Positions 9,474 through 17,543 of a stretch of DNA of 34,749 nucleotides are shown here, in pieces (position 1 is the first letter of the stretch; the number at the start of each line of letters is the position of its first letter). Source of the stretch: JBGFRR01 sp041695045 (GTDB lineage Bacteria; Bacteroidota; Ignavibacteria; UBA10030); assembly GCA_041695045.1 (NCBI GenBank), contig JBGFRR010000090.1, positions 1 through 34,749 of the forward strand. The letters run 5' to 3'. Under the pieces are notes generated by a model. That model was not told the DNA's origin. It worked only from the letters and a program-made list of their open reading frames with translations, and did not search any database. The position numbers and the translations under genes were made by a program.

Positions 9474-9525
9474 TGTTGGTGTTCCTCCTGATTGGAAATG
9501 AAGGCGTGAATGAAAGACGGAAAAA

Positions 9526-9554
9526 AGTATATCAAAACATCGTTAAAAAGTCAA
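9526..9554 (-). promoter_or_regulatory. Sigma70-type promoter for exbB-exbD-exbD
   Basis: On the minus strand, -35 TTGACT (9554-9549) and -10 TATACT (9531-9526) are separated by exactly 17 bases. A start about 7 bases further gives a leader of roughly 45 bases before the exbB ATG, with AGGAGG in the expected place. It lies in the 104-base gap after the SDR gene, so the motor genes can be expressed apart from the receptor genes. Confidence 0.8.
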
Positions 9555-9577
9555 CAGATTATTTGATTCTGAGCTGT

Positions 9578-10282
9578 TCAGACCCCTCCTACTGTGCGGA
9601 TGACTGTTCCTGTAACTTCCGCCGCATGTTCCGAGCAGAGAAAGAGAATAACCTCGGCTACATCCTCCAGTGCAACCCACTTGCTCGTATCGCTACCGGG
9701 CATGGATTCGATATTCGCTTGTGTGCGAAGGATCGATGGAGCGATTGCATTCACGGTAATCCCCGTTCCTTTGCACTCCTCGCTCGCAATTTCCGTCAGA
9801 ATGATGACTCCCGCCTTCGAAATAGCGTATGCGGATTTTCCCTTCCCTGGTCGTAATCCCGTCATCGCTCCAATATTCACCACGCGACCGTACGATTTCC
9901 CTTTCATGTGTTTCAACGCTTCGCGAGTGCAGAGGAATGTAGACCGAAGGTTTATCGCCATCATCTTCTCCCACTCATCGAGTGTCACCTCAGCAACGTT
10001 TTTCCCGCCGGCATAACCGCCCACTGTATTCACCACAATATCTACGCCTCCGTGGTCGTCGACAACGGTCTTAAAGAGCGCGAGGACATCCGCTTCATCC
10101 GTCAGGTTTGCTTTCACAAAGCGGATTGATCCCGCCCCCATTTCCTGCACTTTGGTTTTTTCTTTCTCTGAGCGATATGTTGCGACAACCTTCGCTCCCG
10201 TTTTCACAAAGCGCTTTGCCACCACAGAGCCGAGCGCTCCTGTGCCGCCGGTAACCACCGCCACTTTATCCGCAAGCATCAT
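9578..10282 (-). CDS. Short-chain dehydrogenase/reductase with alanine at the catalytic Ser position
   Basis: This 234-residue Rossmann-fold NAD(P)-dependent oxidoreductase has cofactor loop TGGTGALG at 11-18 and active-site Tyr152 and Lys156 in YAISK. The catalytic Ser normally 13 residues before the Tyr is Ala139 (NIGAM), and the usual NNAG is NTVGG. An alanine there and the GALGS loop recall dihydropteridine reductase-type SDRs, although sequence alone does not fix the substrate. It has a strong SD (AGGAGG) and follows the TonB receptor stop by 14 bases, so it is probably co-transcribed with it. Confidence 0.85.
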   Translation of the reverse strand: MMLADKVAVVTGGTGALGSVVAKRFVKTGAKVVATYRSEKEKTKVQEMGAGSIRFVKANLTDEADVLALFKTVVDDHGGVDIVVNTVGGYAGGKNVAEVTLDEWEKMMAINLRSTFLCTREALKHMKGKSYGRVVNIGAMTGLRPGKGKSAYAISKAGVIILTEIASEECKGTGITVNAIAPSILRTQANIESMPGSDTSKWVALEDVAEVILFLCSEHAAEVTGTVIRTVGGV

Positions 10283-10296
10283 GGCTTCCTCCTCGC

Positions 10297-12546
10297 TTAG
10301 AAATACAATCGATAGTAGAGCTTCACATTGCGCCCGGGTTCCGGCATGATGGATTTGACACGCGAGAGATGCATGCGGTACTCCCGGTTCATCACGTTCT
10401 CGACTGTCATGACAAACGTGTGAAGGATGCCAGCCTTCATGACCTGGTATTGCGCAAACGCGTCGAGTACAAGGTAGCCCGCAGTAGGCTCTTCAAATTC
10501 ATCGACGCGATCTTGTTTCGCTGCACCACGTAGCGCTGTGCCAATCGAAAAATCACCCACACTCCAGCGAGCATTCATTTTCCCGTGCAGCGGCGGCATC
10601 ATCGGCAGCGGTGTTCGTGTATCCTTGAGGCTGCCATGAACATAACTCACTGAACCGGAGATTGACAGCGAGGACACAAGCCGCCAATCGAAGGCTAACT
10701 CTCCCCCGTACATCAGCGCTCCTCTGCCGCTGTACTGGTAGACGGGCAAGAGCGTACGAACATTCGTCTGCCCTGTGTTGCGAGGAAAGATGTAACCAGC
10801 GATGTCGTTGCGAAACAAGGAGAGCTGCGTGCGTCCCGAAGCACCAACATGCCGCAGGAAAATTTCCGCGCCAAAGCCAAGTTCTTCTCCGAGATCAGGA
10901 TTCCCCACCTCAAACGAATAAGCCGCCAAGTGTGGACCTTCGGAATACAATTCCTCAATGCCCGGGGCGCGGAACGAACGCATAAGGCTAACGCCGCCGA
11001 ACCATCCGGCGTTAAGATTCTGGATGGCCGAGACGCCTGCTGAGACATTGGCAAATGTTCGCTTCGCGATGGTACCGATGCGGCGAGATTCTCGAGGGTC
11101 CCCTGGATCCACAACGCGAACGTCAAATCGTGCAGCTGCCTGAACGGTAAGATCGTCCAGCGGCACTTCCTGATAGAGAAACGCGGCGGCAGTGTATTCC
11201 TTCGTCGGTGGCGTGAAGATAAACCCTCCTGCTGCAAAATCCCGGTACTCGCTCCACACTCCGGTAATGCCGTTGGTGAAGATCGACCACGGTTCGAGGA
11301 ACGCCATGGCGCCTGCATGGTACGTCAGCACACCGAACTCCGTCCCGATGGTGCCGTTCGCCTCAAACTCCTGATGAAAATATTCCGTAAAGTTGCCCGC
11401 GGCCTCGACACGCCTTGCTAACGGAAACGGACTGAGCACCTCGAATCGCGCTTCGTAATGCGTTCGTCGCATGTCGATCCGTACGCCAAAGGGATGCGCG
11501 CCGACAAAGCCGCCGGGGATGCCGTATTTCGACCGGTAGGCATTAACCGAGACGCCGCCGTAGCCCCACTCGCTGATGTTGCTTACGCCGAAGGATCCAT
11601 TCTGCGTGTTGATATTGGAGTTCCTGAGTTTTCCTTGTGGCGTTCCGATGTCTCGGGCACGACGAGCGATGCCATCAACACGCATCACGAAGGGTCCCAC
11701 AGGGCCGGTGATTGCTGCGCCGCCGCTCATGCCTTCATTCACGGATTCGCCTTGCACACCGATGTGTCCATGCCAGTGGTCGATGGGGTTCGAGGGTATC
11801 TGTCCTCGCACCACATTGATCACTCCACCTAGCGTATTGGGACCGTAGACAAGCGCCGCCGGCCCTCGAATCACCTCAATACGCTCGGCCGTCATCGGAT
11901 CGATCGCAAGGGCATGGTCGGACGCCGTTGCAGAAAGGTCGCCCGTCCTTCCGCCATCTTCCAGAATGAGCAGTCGGTCGCCGCCAAGCCCTCGAATGAC
12001 CGGGCGTGCCGGCGCCGGCCCCATCGTTCGCTGCGCGATGCCCGGCTCATTGTTCACCGTCTCAGCAATCGTACGGCCGAGCTGTTGTTGAAGCTTCCGT
12101 CCTGCAAACACTTCATCCGGCCGAATGACGGTACTTAATGACCCGGCACGTCGGGCAACAACGACGACGGTTTCTGTCGTCAGAGGAGAACTCTTCATCT
12201 CGACGAGTACTTCTACAGTGTCGTCGGCAAGGATCGTCAGCCTGTAGACCGTTGTCTGGTAGCCAAGGCGGAGGCACTTCAGTGAAAACTCTCCCGACGG
12301 AAGGTTCAAGAAACGAAAGCGTCCGTCTTCATGTGCCACAGCGGAGCGATTGAGTTCGGTAATCAACACCGCCGTCCAGCCGAGCGGCTCATGAGTGTCC
12401 TGGTCAACAACACGGCCGATGAGTACCCCTCTTCCCCGATCAGCGTCGGCATACGCTCGTGTAGGAATCCACAGTGGAGCAAGAAAAAAGAGGAGGGCGA
12501 CCCCACACAGCGAGATCGCCCTGATGGAATGATGTTCTGTTCTCAC
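10297..12546 (-). CDS. TonB-dependent outer-membrane receptor, ZnuD-like (probable metal uptake)
   Basis: Starting at GTG 12546, which overlaps the lipoprotein stop as GTGA, this is a 749-residue receptor. A signal peptide ends near PTRAYA and is followed by a carboxypeptidase-like beta-sandwich domain (about 40-115). The plug domain (about 120-240) carries VIRGLGGDRLLILEDG, SDHALAIDP and ERIEVIRGPAALVYG. A 22-strand barrel follows and ends in the aromatic signature KLYYRLYF. The plug resembles ZnuD-type zinc receptors in its PxRPVIRG, D-x-S...DHA and GPA-LxYG motifs. The in-frame extension to 12660 is rejected because it precedes the signal peptide and overlaps the lipoprotein. Metal as substrate is inferred. 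Confidence 0.92.
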   Translation of the reverse strand: MRTEHHSIRAISLCGVALLFFLAPLWIPTRAYADADRGRGVLIGRVVDQDTHEPLGWTAVLITELNRSAVAHEDGRFRFLNLPSGEFSLKCLRLGYQTTVYRLTILADDTVEVLVEMKSSPLTTETVVVVARRAGSLSTVIRPDEVFAGRKLQQQLGRTIAETVNNEPGIAQRTMGPAPARPVIRGLGGDRLLILEDGGRTGDLSATASDHALAIDPMTAERIEVIRGPAALVYGPNTLGGVINVVRGQIPSNPIDHWHGHIGVQGESVNEGMSGGAAITGPVGPFVMRVDGIARRARDIGTPQGKLRNSNINTQNGSFGVSNISEWGYGGVSVNAYRSKYGIPGGFVGAHPFGVRIDMRRTHYEARFEVLSPFPLARRVEAAGNFTEYFHQEFEANGTIGTEFGVLTYHAGAMAFLEPWSIFTNGITGVWSEYRDFAAGGFIFTPPTKEYTAAAFLYQEVPLDDLTVQAAARFDVRVVDPGDPRESRRIGTIAKRTFANVSAGVSAIQNLNAGWFGGVSLMRSFRAPGIEELYSEGPHLAAYSFEVGNPDLGEELGFGAEIFLRHVGASGRTQLSLFRNDIAGYIFPRNTGQTNVRTLLPVYQYSGRGALMYGGELAFDWRLVSSLSISGSVSYVHGSLKDTRTPLPMMPPLHGKMNARWSVGDFSIGTALRGAAKQDRVDEFEEPTAGYLVLDAFAQYQVMKAGILHTFVMTVENVMNREYRMHLSRVKSIMPEPGRNVKLYYRLYF

Positions 12547-12998
12547 GGCGTTACTGTTACCGGGATCGGTGGTGTTCGGAAATCGACATGCCCGACGTGA
12601 AGCAAGCGGAGTTCGAGCGTCGTCTGGCCGACTTTTTTGCCTTGGATATGGATGTCCCATTTCTTACCGGCTTCCAGTTCCACTTCGGCTACGGTTGCGT
12701 CAGCCATAGCCCAGCCAAGTGAAAAGTCGTTTCCCGTCGGTTGAAAACGGTCGCCATCATGCTCTAGAAAATAGACTTCGATATGGTCGGTTTCTGTCCC
12801 TACCTTCACGCTGATACCGCCTGTTACCCTCCCTTCTTTGACAGTCACAATATCCACACCGTTCATCCGCAACACGAGGCCTTCGGCTTCGGCGTGGTCG
12901 TCATCCGGCTCAACCGGGTTTTTCTTACATGCTGCGAGGGAACCAACCAGAAGAGCAAGAATCAAAATCAAGATAGAGCGAGTTCGTTGCGTGTGCAT
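12543..12998 (-). CDS. Small lipoprotein with acidic/His N-terminus, partner of the TonB receptor
   Basis: This 151-residue protein has a lipoprotein signal peptide and lipobox LAAC (Cys24). The mature start is acidic and His-containing (DDDHAEAEG), followed by a beta-rich domain with scattered histidines (DHIEVYF, RLLHVGHVDF). I do not recognise a named domain. I chose ATG 12998 because it has AGGAG 8 bases upstream and starts the signal peptide directly; the open frame runs to 13055. Its stop overlaps the receptor start as GTGA. This suggests it works with the receptor, perhaps as a surface or periplasmic metal-binding accessory (inference). Confidence 0.82.
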   Translation of the reverse strand: MHTQRTRSILILILALLVGSLAACKKNPVEPDDDHAEAEGLVLRMNGVDIVTVKEGRVTGGISVKVGTETDHIEVYFLEHDGDRFQPTGNDFSLGWAMADATVAEVELEAGKKWDIHIQGKKVGQTTLELRLLHVGHVDFRTPPIPVTVTP

Positions 12999-13082
12999 GT
13001 GTTTCTCCTTGTCATGAAAGAATGTGCAGAACGGCCGCCCTTGTGCAAGGCACAAATTCGGTACGGCTATGAACAGAGAATA

Positions 13083-13433
13083 CTACGACAAGGAGAACAC
13101 GGGCGGGCCGCGCTTCGCACCGATGCGCGAGATATCCTGCAGTTCGCAAACCGGGGAAGGCGATGGGACAATGCGGGAATCGTCTTGATCGAGTGAGGCG
13201 AACCAACCCGGGGACTGTGTTGTTGTGAAGACCACACGGTAGCAGGGCAGGCAGAGATGTTCTGCGCCAAGCTCTGCATGGACTTCCCTGGGCCCGCAGT
13301 CATGACTCGCGATGGCATCGGGTACGGACCCTGCACCGATGCTGTGCGTGTGTTCCATCGTAACGCCGAACACTGCAACGGAGAGATGGATGATGATGAG
13401 AAGGACTGCGGCTATGGATTCTCGCCAGTTCAT
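13083..13433 (-). CDS. Small Cys/His-rich membrane-anchored protein, putative metal-binding
   Basis: This 116-residue protein has an N-terminal hydrophobic helix (about 7-24). His28, His30, His44, Cys46, His52, His59 and a CLPC pair (61-64) follow, and the protein ends RGPPVFSLS. Small proteins of this build, with a single helix, H/C-rich ectodomain and RGPP-like end, are often found next to metal-linked TonB receptors. I do not assign a named family. It is 84 bases upstream of the lipoprotein on the same strand and faces the divergent peroxiredoxin gene. The SD is weak, so the call is moderate. Confidence 0.65.
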   Translation of the reverse strand: MNWRESIAAVLLIIIHLSVAVFGVTMEHTHSIGAGSVPDAIASHDCGPREVHAELGAEHLCLPCYRVVFTTTQSPGWFASLDQDDSRIVPSPSPVCELQDISRIGAKRGPPVFSLS

Positions 13434-13575
13434 AACAATAGAAGATATTGATTCCCCTTCGCAGAAGCAAGGATCAACCGTATTTCTCGAAAATTCAGCT
13501 GTGCGAATGTTCCATAGATTGCATTTCAGCGGTGCGTACAGTACCTTTACTCAATTTTTGAAAGGAGGCATGACC

Positions 13576-14095
13576 ATGATTCGGTTCTTGCTCGCTGTTC
13601 TGACTGCGACGACGGTAGGCTTCGCGCAACAGAATCCCTCCAGGCTTGTCCTCGGACAACCGGCAATCGACTTTACGCTCCCCTACGCAACGAAAGATTC
13701 CATTTCACGCATCCCGTACAAGCTCTCCGACCACATCGGCATAAAGAACATCGTCCTTGCGTTCTATCCGACGAACTGGAGCAGCGGCTGTACGAAGGAA
13801 GTGTGTGCGTTCCGAGATGAGTGGAGCAGTCTTGAGAAGCTCGATGCGGAGATCCTCGGTATCAGTGGCGACTATGTGTTCTCGCATCACGAGTGGGCCA
13901 AACAGCTCGCCCTCCCCTTCAAGCTGCTCAGCGATCACTCGCATGAGGTTGCCAAGGCTTACGAAAGCTATAAACAGACGCACCGTCGTTGTCATTGACA
14001 AGGCAGGAACGATCGCGCACATCGATTTGCAGTACAGCGTCGCTGATCAGGAAGACTTTGAGCGACTGAAACATGCTCTCGGTGCGATTCAATGA
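13576..14095 (+). pseudogene. Secreted BCP-like peroxiredoxin (AhpC/TSA family), frameshifted
   Basis: The gene starts at ATG 13576, 7 bases after AAAGGAGG, with a signal peptide ending near VGFAQQ. The thioredoxin-fold body has FYPTNWSSGCTKEVCAFRD: peroxidatic Cys, a Ser where PxxxTxxC has Thr, and a resolving Cys five residues on as in BCP. After AKAYESY the frame reaches a stop at 13998. The proper C-terminus (NRRTVVVIDKAGTIAHID... to 14095) is in the next frame. The joined protein would lack several residues at the junction, which fits a short deletion rather than a single-base slip. The second-frame stop overlaps the next gene as ATGA, showing that an intact gene once ended there. Confidence 0.82.
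13960..13985 (+). other. Frameshift site in the peroxiredoxin gene
   Basis: Homology passes from frame 1 (KAYESY) to frame 2 (NRRTVVVID) within this short stretch. There is no homopolymer or slippery heptamer, so programmed frameshifting is not indicated. A small deletion or an assembly error explains it better. Confidence 0.7.
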
Positions 14096-16182
14096 ACAGA
14101 CTCTCCAACGAACACAGCGCATATTTACGCTCCGCTGCCCATCAGCCTGTCGACTGGTACCCGTGGGGCGAAGAGGCCTTCCGCGCGGCGAACGAACTGG
14201 ATAAACCGATCCTGCTCGATATCGGCGCGGTGTGGTGCCACTGGTGCCATGTGATGGATATGGAAAGCTACGAGAACGAGACGATTGCGCGAATAATCAA
14301 CGAGCATTTTATCCCCGTGAAGGTTGATCGCGATGAGCGGCCGGATGTAGACGCACGATACCAAGCGGCAGTGAGTGCTGTAAGCGGACAAGGCGGTTGG
14401 CCGCTGACGGCGTTTCTCCTTCCCGATGGCCGGGTCTTCTACGGTGGCACGTACTTTCCACCCGAGGATCGACACGGCCGTCCCGGCTTTCCTCGCGTGC
14501 TATCAATTCTCGCCGAAACATACAGGAATGAACGCGAGAAGGTTCTGCAGAATGCACAGTATCTTGCCGACCATATCCGCACGTACCTCGCACGTACCTC
14601 GGAACCTGTTGCCCTCTCCCCCGCTCTTGTCGACGCTGCGTTGAACAGCATCGCTCGTGAGCACGACGTTCGCTACGGCGGATTTGGGGGCGCACCGAAG
14701 TTTCCCCATCCGAGTGCCATCGAGCTTCTCCTTGCGCGTTATTATCAGACCGGCGAGCAATGGATGATTGATGCCGTGCACAAGACGCTCCGTGCCATGG
14801 CGAAGGGCGGCATCTACGACCAGTTAAGCGGAGGATTTCATCGCTACAGCACCGACGAGCGGTGGATTGTGCCCCACTTCGAGAAGATGCTCTATGATAA
14901 CGCATCGCTGCTTACAAATTATGTCCACACGTACCAAGCGACAGGCGACCGATTCTACAAGTCGGTGGCGTTAGACATCATCCGTTATGCCGACGAGGTG
15001 CTCTCCGACCGAGAGCGCGGAGGCTTCTACGCAAGTCAAGACGCAGATGTGGAGTTCGGTGATGACGGATCGTACTTCACATGGTCGGTTGAGCAAGCTC
15101 GGGCAGTTTTATCAGCTGAAGAGATGGAAGTGGCCGCTCTGCATTTCAATCTGTATGAGCGCGGCAAGATGCATCATGACCCGAGCCAGAATGTGCTCTT
15201 CATCGAACGTGAGCCGGAAGAGATTGCGTCGATCCTTCAGAAGCCGGTTTCAGATGTCCAAACTCTTCTTGATTCAGCTAAGTGCAAACTGCTCGAAACG
15301 CGCCGCAAGCGCAAGGCTCCATTCGTTGATACTACGGTGTATGCTGGCTGGAATGGCATGATGATCCACACATACGTCGAAGCATACCGCGCGTTTGGTC
15401 TCCCTGCATGCAAAGACTTCGCACTCCGTTCATTGGAGCGAATCCTCACCGAACATCGCTCTGACGGCGGACTCATCACACATCGAGCGGCCTCTGTGGC
15501 ACACGATGCATTTCTGGACGACCAGGTTCACATCGTCATTGCGCTGTTGAATGCCTTCGAGGTTACCGCTCAACATCGTTACTTTGAGGAGGCCGAACGG
15601 ATTATGACCGCTACCATCGAATACTTCTGGGACGCTGAAAGCGGAGGATTCAACGATATCCCGTTTGGCCACTCCACCATCGCCGCGCTTACCATGCGAC
15701 ATAAACCGATTCAGGATTCTCCAACGGCCTCCGGGAATGCAACGGCGGTTCTTGCACTGAACAAGCTGTTTCACATAACGGAGAGGGAGTTGTATCGCGA
15801 GCATGCAGATAAAACATTAACTGCCTTTGCCGGTATAGTGCAGCATTATGGAGTCTTCGCAGCAACATATTTTCTCGCGCTCGATTGCTTCCTTTTACCC
15901 CCTCCTCACATCGTCGTCGTCAGTCAGCCGGGGCAACCAACGGGCAAAGCTCTGCACGCCCAAGCTCTTTCGTTGTTCATCCCCGGAGGAGCTATTTTGC
16001 TTGTCCAACCCGAATCCGCTGACCTCCTGCCTAAATCCATCCAGGGCATGGTCGCTGATTACAGCCGTCCGGCGGCATACGTTTGCAGCCATACTTCCTG
16101 CGCGCCGCCTGTGTACGATCCGGATGCCCTCACTACTACGCTCTCATTGTATGCGCGCTCTTCATCGGAGGCGACAGCGTGA
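14092..16182 (+). CDS. DUF255 thioredoxin-domain protein (YyaL/SPATA20 type)
   Basis: This 696-residue cytoplasmic protein of the family once called spermatogenesis-associated protein 20 has an N-terminal thioredoxin-like DUF255 domain. It shows the typical start SAYLRSAAHQPVDWYPWGEEAF and a WCHWCHVM motif (Cys49, Cys52). The remaining ~500 residues form an alpha/alpha-barrel resembling six-hairpin glycosidases and epimerases (FGGAPKFPHP, GGIYDQLSGGFHRYSTDERW, PHFEKMLYDNA). The enzymatic activity of the family is not established. It overlaps the peroxiredoxin end (ATGA) and the Rof-like start (GTGA), so all three form one translationally linked unit. Confidence 0.93.
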   Translation: MNRLSNEHSAYLRSAAHQPVDWYPWGEEAFRAANELDKPILLDIGAVWCHWCHVMDMESYENETIARIINEHFIPVKVDRDERPDVDARYQAAVSAVSGQGGWPLTAFLLPDGRVFYGGTYFPPEDRHGRPGFPRVLSILAETYRNEREKVLQNAQYLADHIRTYLARTSEPVALSPALVDAALNSIAREHDVRYGGFGGAPKFPHPSAIELLLARYYQTGEQWMIDAVHKTLRAMAKGGIYDQLSGGFHRYSTDERWIVPHFEKMLYDNASLLTNYVHTYQATGDRFYKSVALDIIRYADEVLSDRERGGFYASQDADVEFGDDGSYFTWSVEQARAVLSAEEMEVAALHFNLYERGKMHHDPSQNVLFIEREPEEIASILQKPVSDVQTLLDSAKCKLLETRRKRKAPFVDTTVYAGWNGMMIHTYVEAYRAFGLPACKDFALRSLERILTEHRSDGGLITHRAASVAHDAFLDDQVHIVIALLNAFEVTAQHRYFEEAERIMTATIEYFWDAESGGFNDIPFGHSTIAALTMRHKPIQDSPTASGNATAVLALNKLFHITERELYREHADKTLTAFAGIVQHYGVFAATYFLALDCFLLPPPHIVVVSQPGQPTGKALHAQALSLFIPGGAILLVQPESADLLPKSIQGMVADYSRPAAYVCSHTSCAPPVYDPDALTTTLSLYARSSSEATA

Positions 16183-16439
16183 GCTCCGACTATCGGCCAA
16201 TTGTATGCTCTGTTTACGATGTCCTCGAGGTAGCCGCGATGCGCCGCCAACGACTGATTCTGAAGCTTGCCGAACGAAGTCAGGAAATCATCGTTCACGA
16301 CGTCTACGCTCACGGGCAGGAGGAGTTTCTGGACGGCATCGATCCCTCGACACACACACCTCTCCACATCCGCCTGGATGCAATCACGGAAATCATCGAC
16401 CCGGCGGGAAATAAGTCTTACATCCCCCTTCAGTGCTAA
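16179..16439 (+). CDS. rof: Rof-like Rho-binding antiterminator
   Basis: From GTG 16179, overlapping the upstream stop as GTGA, this gives an 86-residue protein. E. coli Rof (YaeO) is about the same size, binds transcription factor Rho and blocks its termination activity. The N-terminal signature Y-x-PI-x-C-x-x-YD-x-LE is present (YRPIVCSVYDVLE). The Sm-like beta core then follows, ending in the typical RLDAITEI strand. The open frame extends back to 16083, but that part lies inside the DUF255 gene in another frame and lacks family similarity. The assignment rests on motif and length and is not certain. Confidence 0.75.
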   Translation: MSSDYRPIVCSVYDVLEVAAMRRQRLILKLAERSQEIIVHDVYAHGQEEFLDGIDPSTHTPLHIRLDAITEIIDPAGNKSYIPLQC

Positions 16440-16460
16440 CCCCAACAAGGAAAGCGCTTC

Positions 16461-17519
16461 ATGTCGCACCGCATCCGTCGGTTCTTCCTCCTCGTTGTGC
16501 TCTTTATCCCTCTGTGCTCCCTCTTTCTTGGCTCAGATTCAACTGAGCCGTTGCTCCATCCTGAAGAGAAGCGTCTTCGCAATATCAAGCAGCTCACGTT
16601 CGGCGGCACGAACGCAGAGGCATATTTCTCGTTTGATGAATCGAAGCTCATTTTCCAAACGACTCGCCCGCCTTTCGCTTGCGACCAGATCTTCACCATG
16701 AACATCAACGGCTCGGAACAGCGACTCGTCAGCACTGGGAATGGGCGAACGACATGCGGATACTTCTTGCCCGGCGACCGTGAGATTATCTATGCCTCGA
16801 CGCATCTCTCGGAAAATGATTGTCCCCCGCCGTCGGACAGGTCCAAGGGCTACGTGTGGGGCGTTTTCCGCTCATACAACATTATCATAGCAAATGCCGA
16901 CGGCAGCAACCCTCGCCCCTTTATCGTAAGCGACGGCTATGACGCTGAGGCAACCATATCGCCTACTGGGGATAAGATGGTTTTTACATCTTCACGCGAT
17001 GGAGACCTTGAATTGTACGTTGCAACTCTTGATGGCAAAGCGATGAAGCGCATTACTTATGATATCGGATATGATGGTGGCGCGAATTTTTCGTGGGATG
17101 GAACAATGATCGTTTGGAGGGGGTATCATCCTCAAGACAGCAGCGGAATTGCAGAATATCGCTCCCTCCTTGCGGAAGAGCTTGTGCGACCAACAATCAT
17201 GGAAATCTTCATTGCAGATTCCGATGGAATCAACAAGCGGCAACTGACGAACAATGGAGCGGCCAACTTTGCCCCAATCTTTCACCCGGACAACAAGCGC
17301 ATTATTTTTTCCTCGAACATGCACAGGCCACGCGGAAGAAATTTCCATCTTTACATCATGAATATTGATGGAACGAATTTACAACAAATTACTTATGGGG
17401 ATGGATTTAATTCTTTTCCTATGTTCACACGAGACGGAAAGAAGCTCGTATTCGTCTCCGACCGGAACGCGAAAGAGAGGTATGAGTTCAATGTCTTCCT
17501 CGCGGATTGGCTTGACTAA
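16461..17519 (+). CDS. Secreted TolB-like beta-propeller (PD40 repeat) protein
   Basis: This 352-residue protein has an N-terminal signal or anchor (RRFFLLVVLFIPLCSLFLG) and repeated PD40/WD40-like blades. Examples are IKQLTFGGTNAEAYFSFDESKLIFQTTR, ISPTGDKMVFTSSRDGD and FHPDNKRIIFSSN, each with the S.DG..L.F.S pattern. It resembles the propeller of TolB and of DPP-type proteins without a peptidase domain, so it probably binds proteins or ligands in the periplasm. It starts 21 bases after the Rof-like stop. Its job is unknown; co-transcription with the thioredoxin-domain genes suggests an envelope role. Confidence 0.85.
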   Translation: MSHRIRRFFLLVVLFIPLCSLFLGSDSTEPLLHPEEKRLRNIKQLTFGGTNAEAYFSFDESKLIFQTTRPPFACDQIFTMNINGSEQRLVSTGNGRTTCGYFLPGDREIIYASTHLSENDCPPPSDRSKGYVWGVFRSYNIIIANADGSNPRPFIVSDGYDAEATISPTGDKMVFTSSRDGDLELYVATLDGKAMKRITYDIGYDGGANFSWDGTMIVWRGYHPQDSSGIAEYRSLLAEELVRPTIMEIFIADSDGINKRQLTNNGAANFAPIFHPDNKRIIFSSNMHRPRGRNFHLYIMNIDGTNLQQITYGDGFNSFPMFTRDGKKLVFVSDRNAKERYEFNVFLADWLD

Positions 17520-17543
17520 CAAACCATTTTCTTCGGGAGTATC

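Noticed and set aside
9555..9577. Terminator after the SDR gene
   Set aside because: Only a 5-bp stem (TCTGA/TCAGA) without a T run is present nearby.
12547..12660. Upstream extension of the TonB receptor
   Set aside because: It would place 38 polar residues before a clear signal peptide and overlap the lipoprotein gene; the GTG at 12546 forms a GTGA overlap.
13960..13985. Programmed ribosomal frameshift in the peroxiredoxin
   Set aside because: No slippery sequence or downstream structure is visible, and residues appear to be missing at the junction.
14309..14905. Long open frame (198 codons) on the minus strand
   Set aside because: It lies wholly inside the well-supported DUF255 gene, is Arg/Ser/His-rich low-complexity translation, and shows no family motifs.
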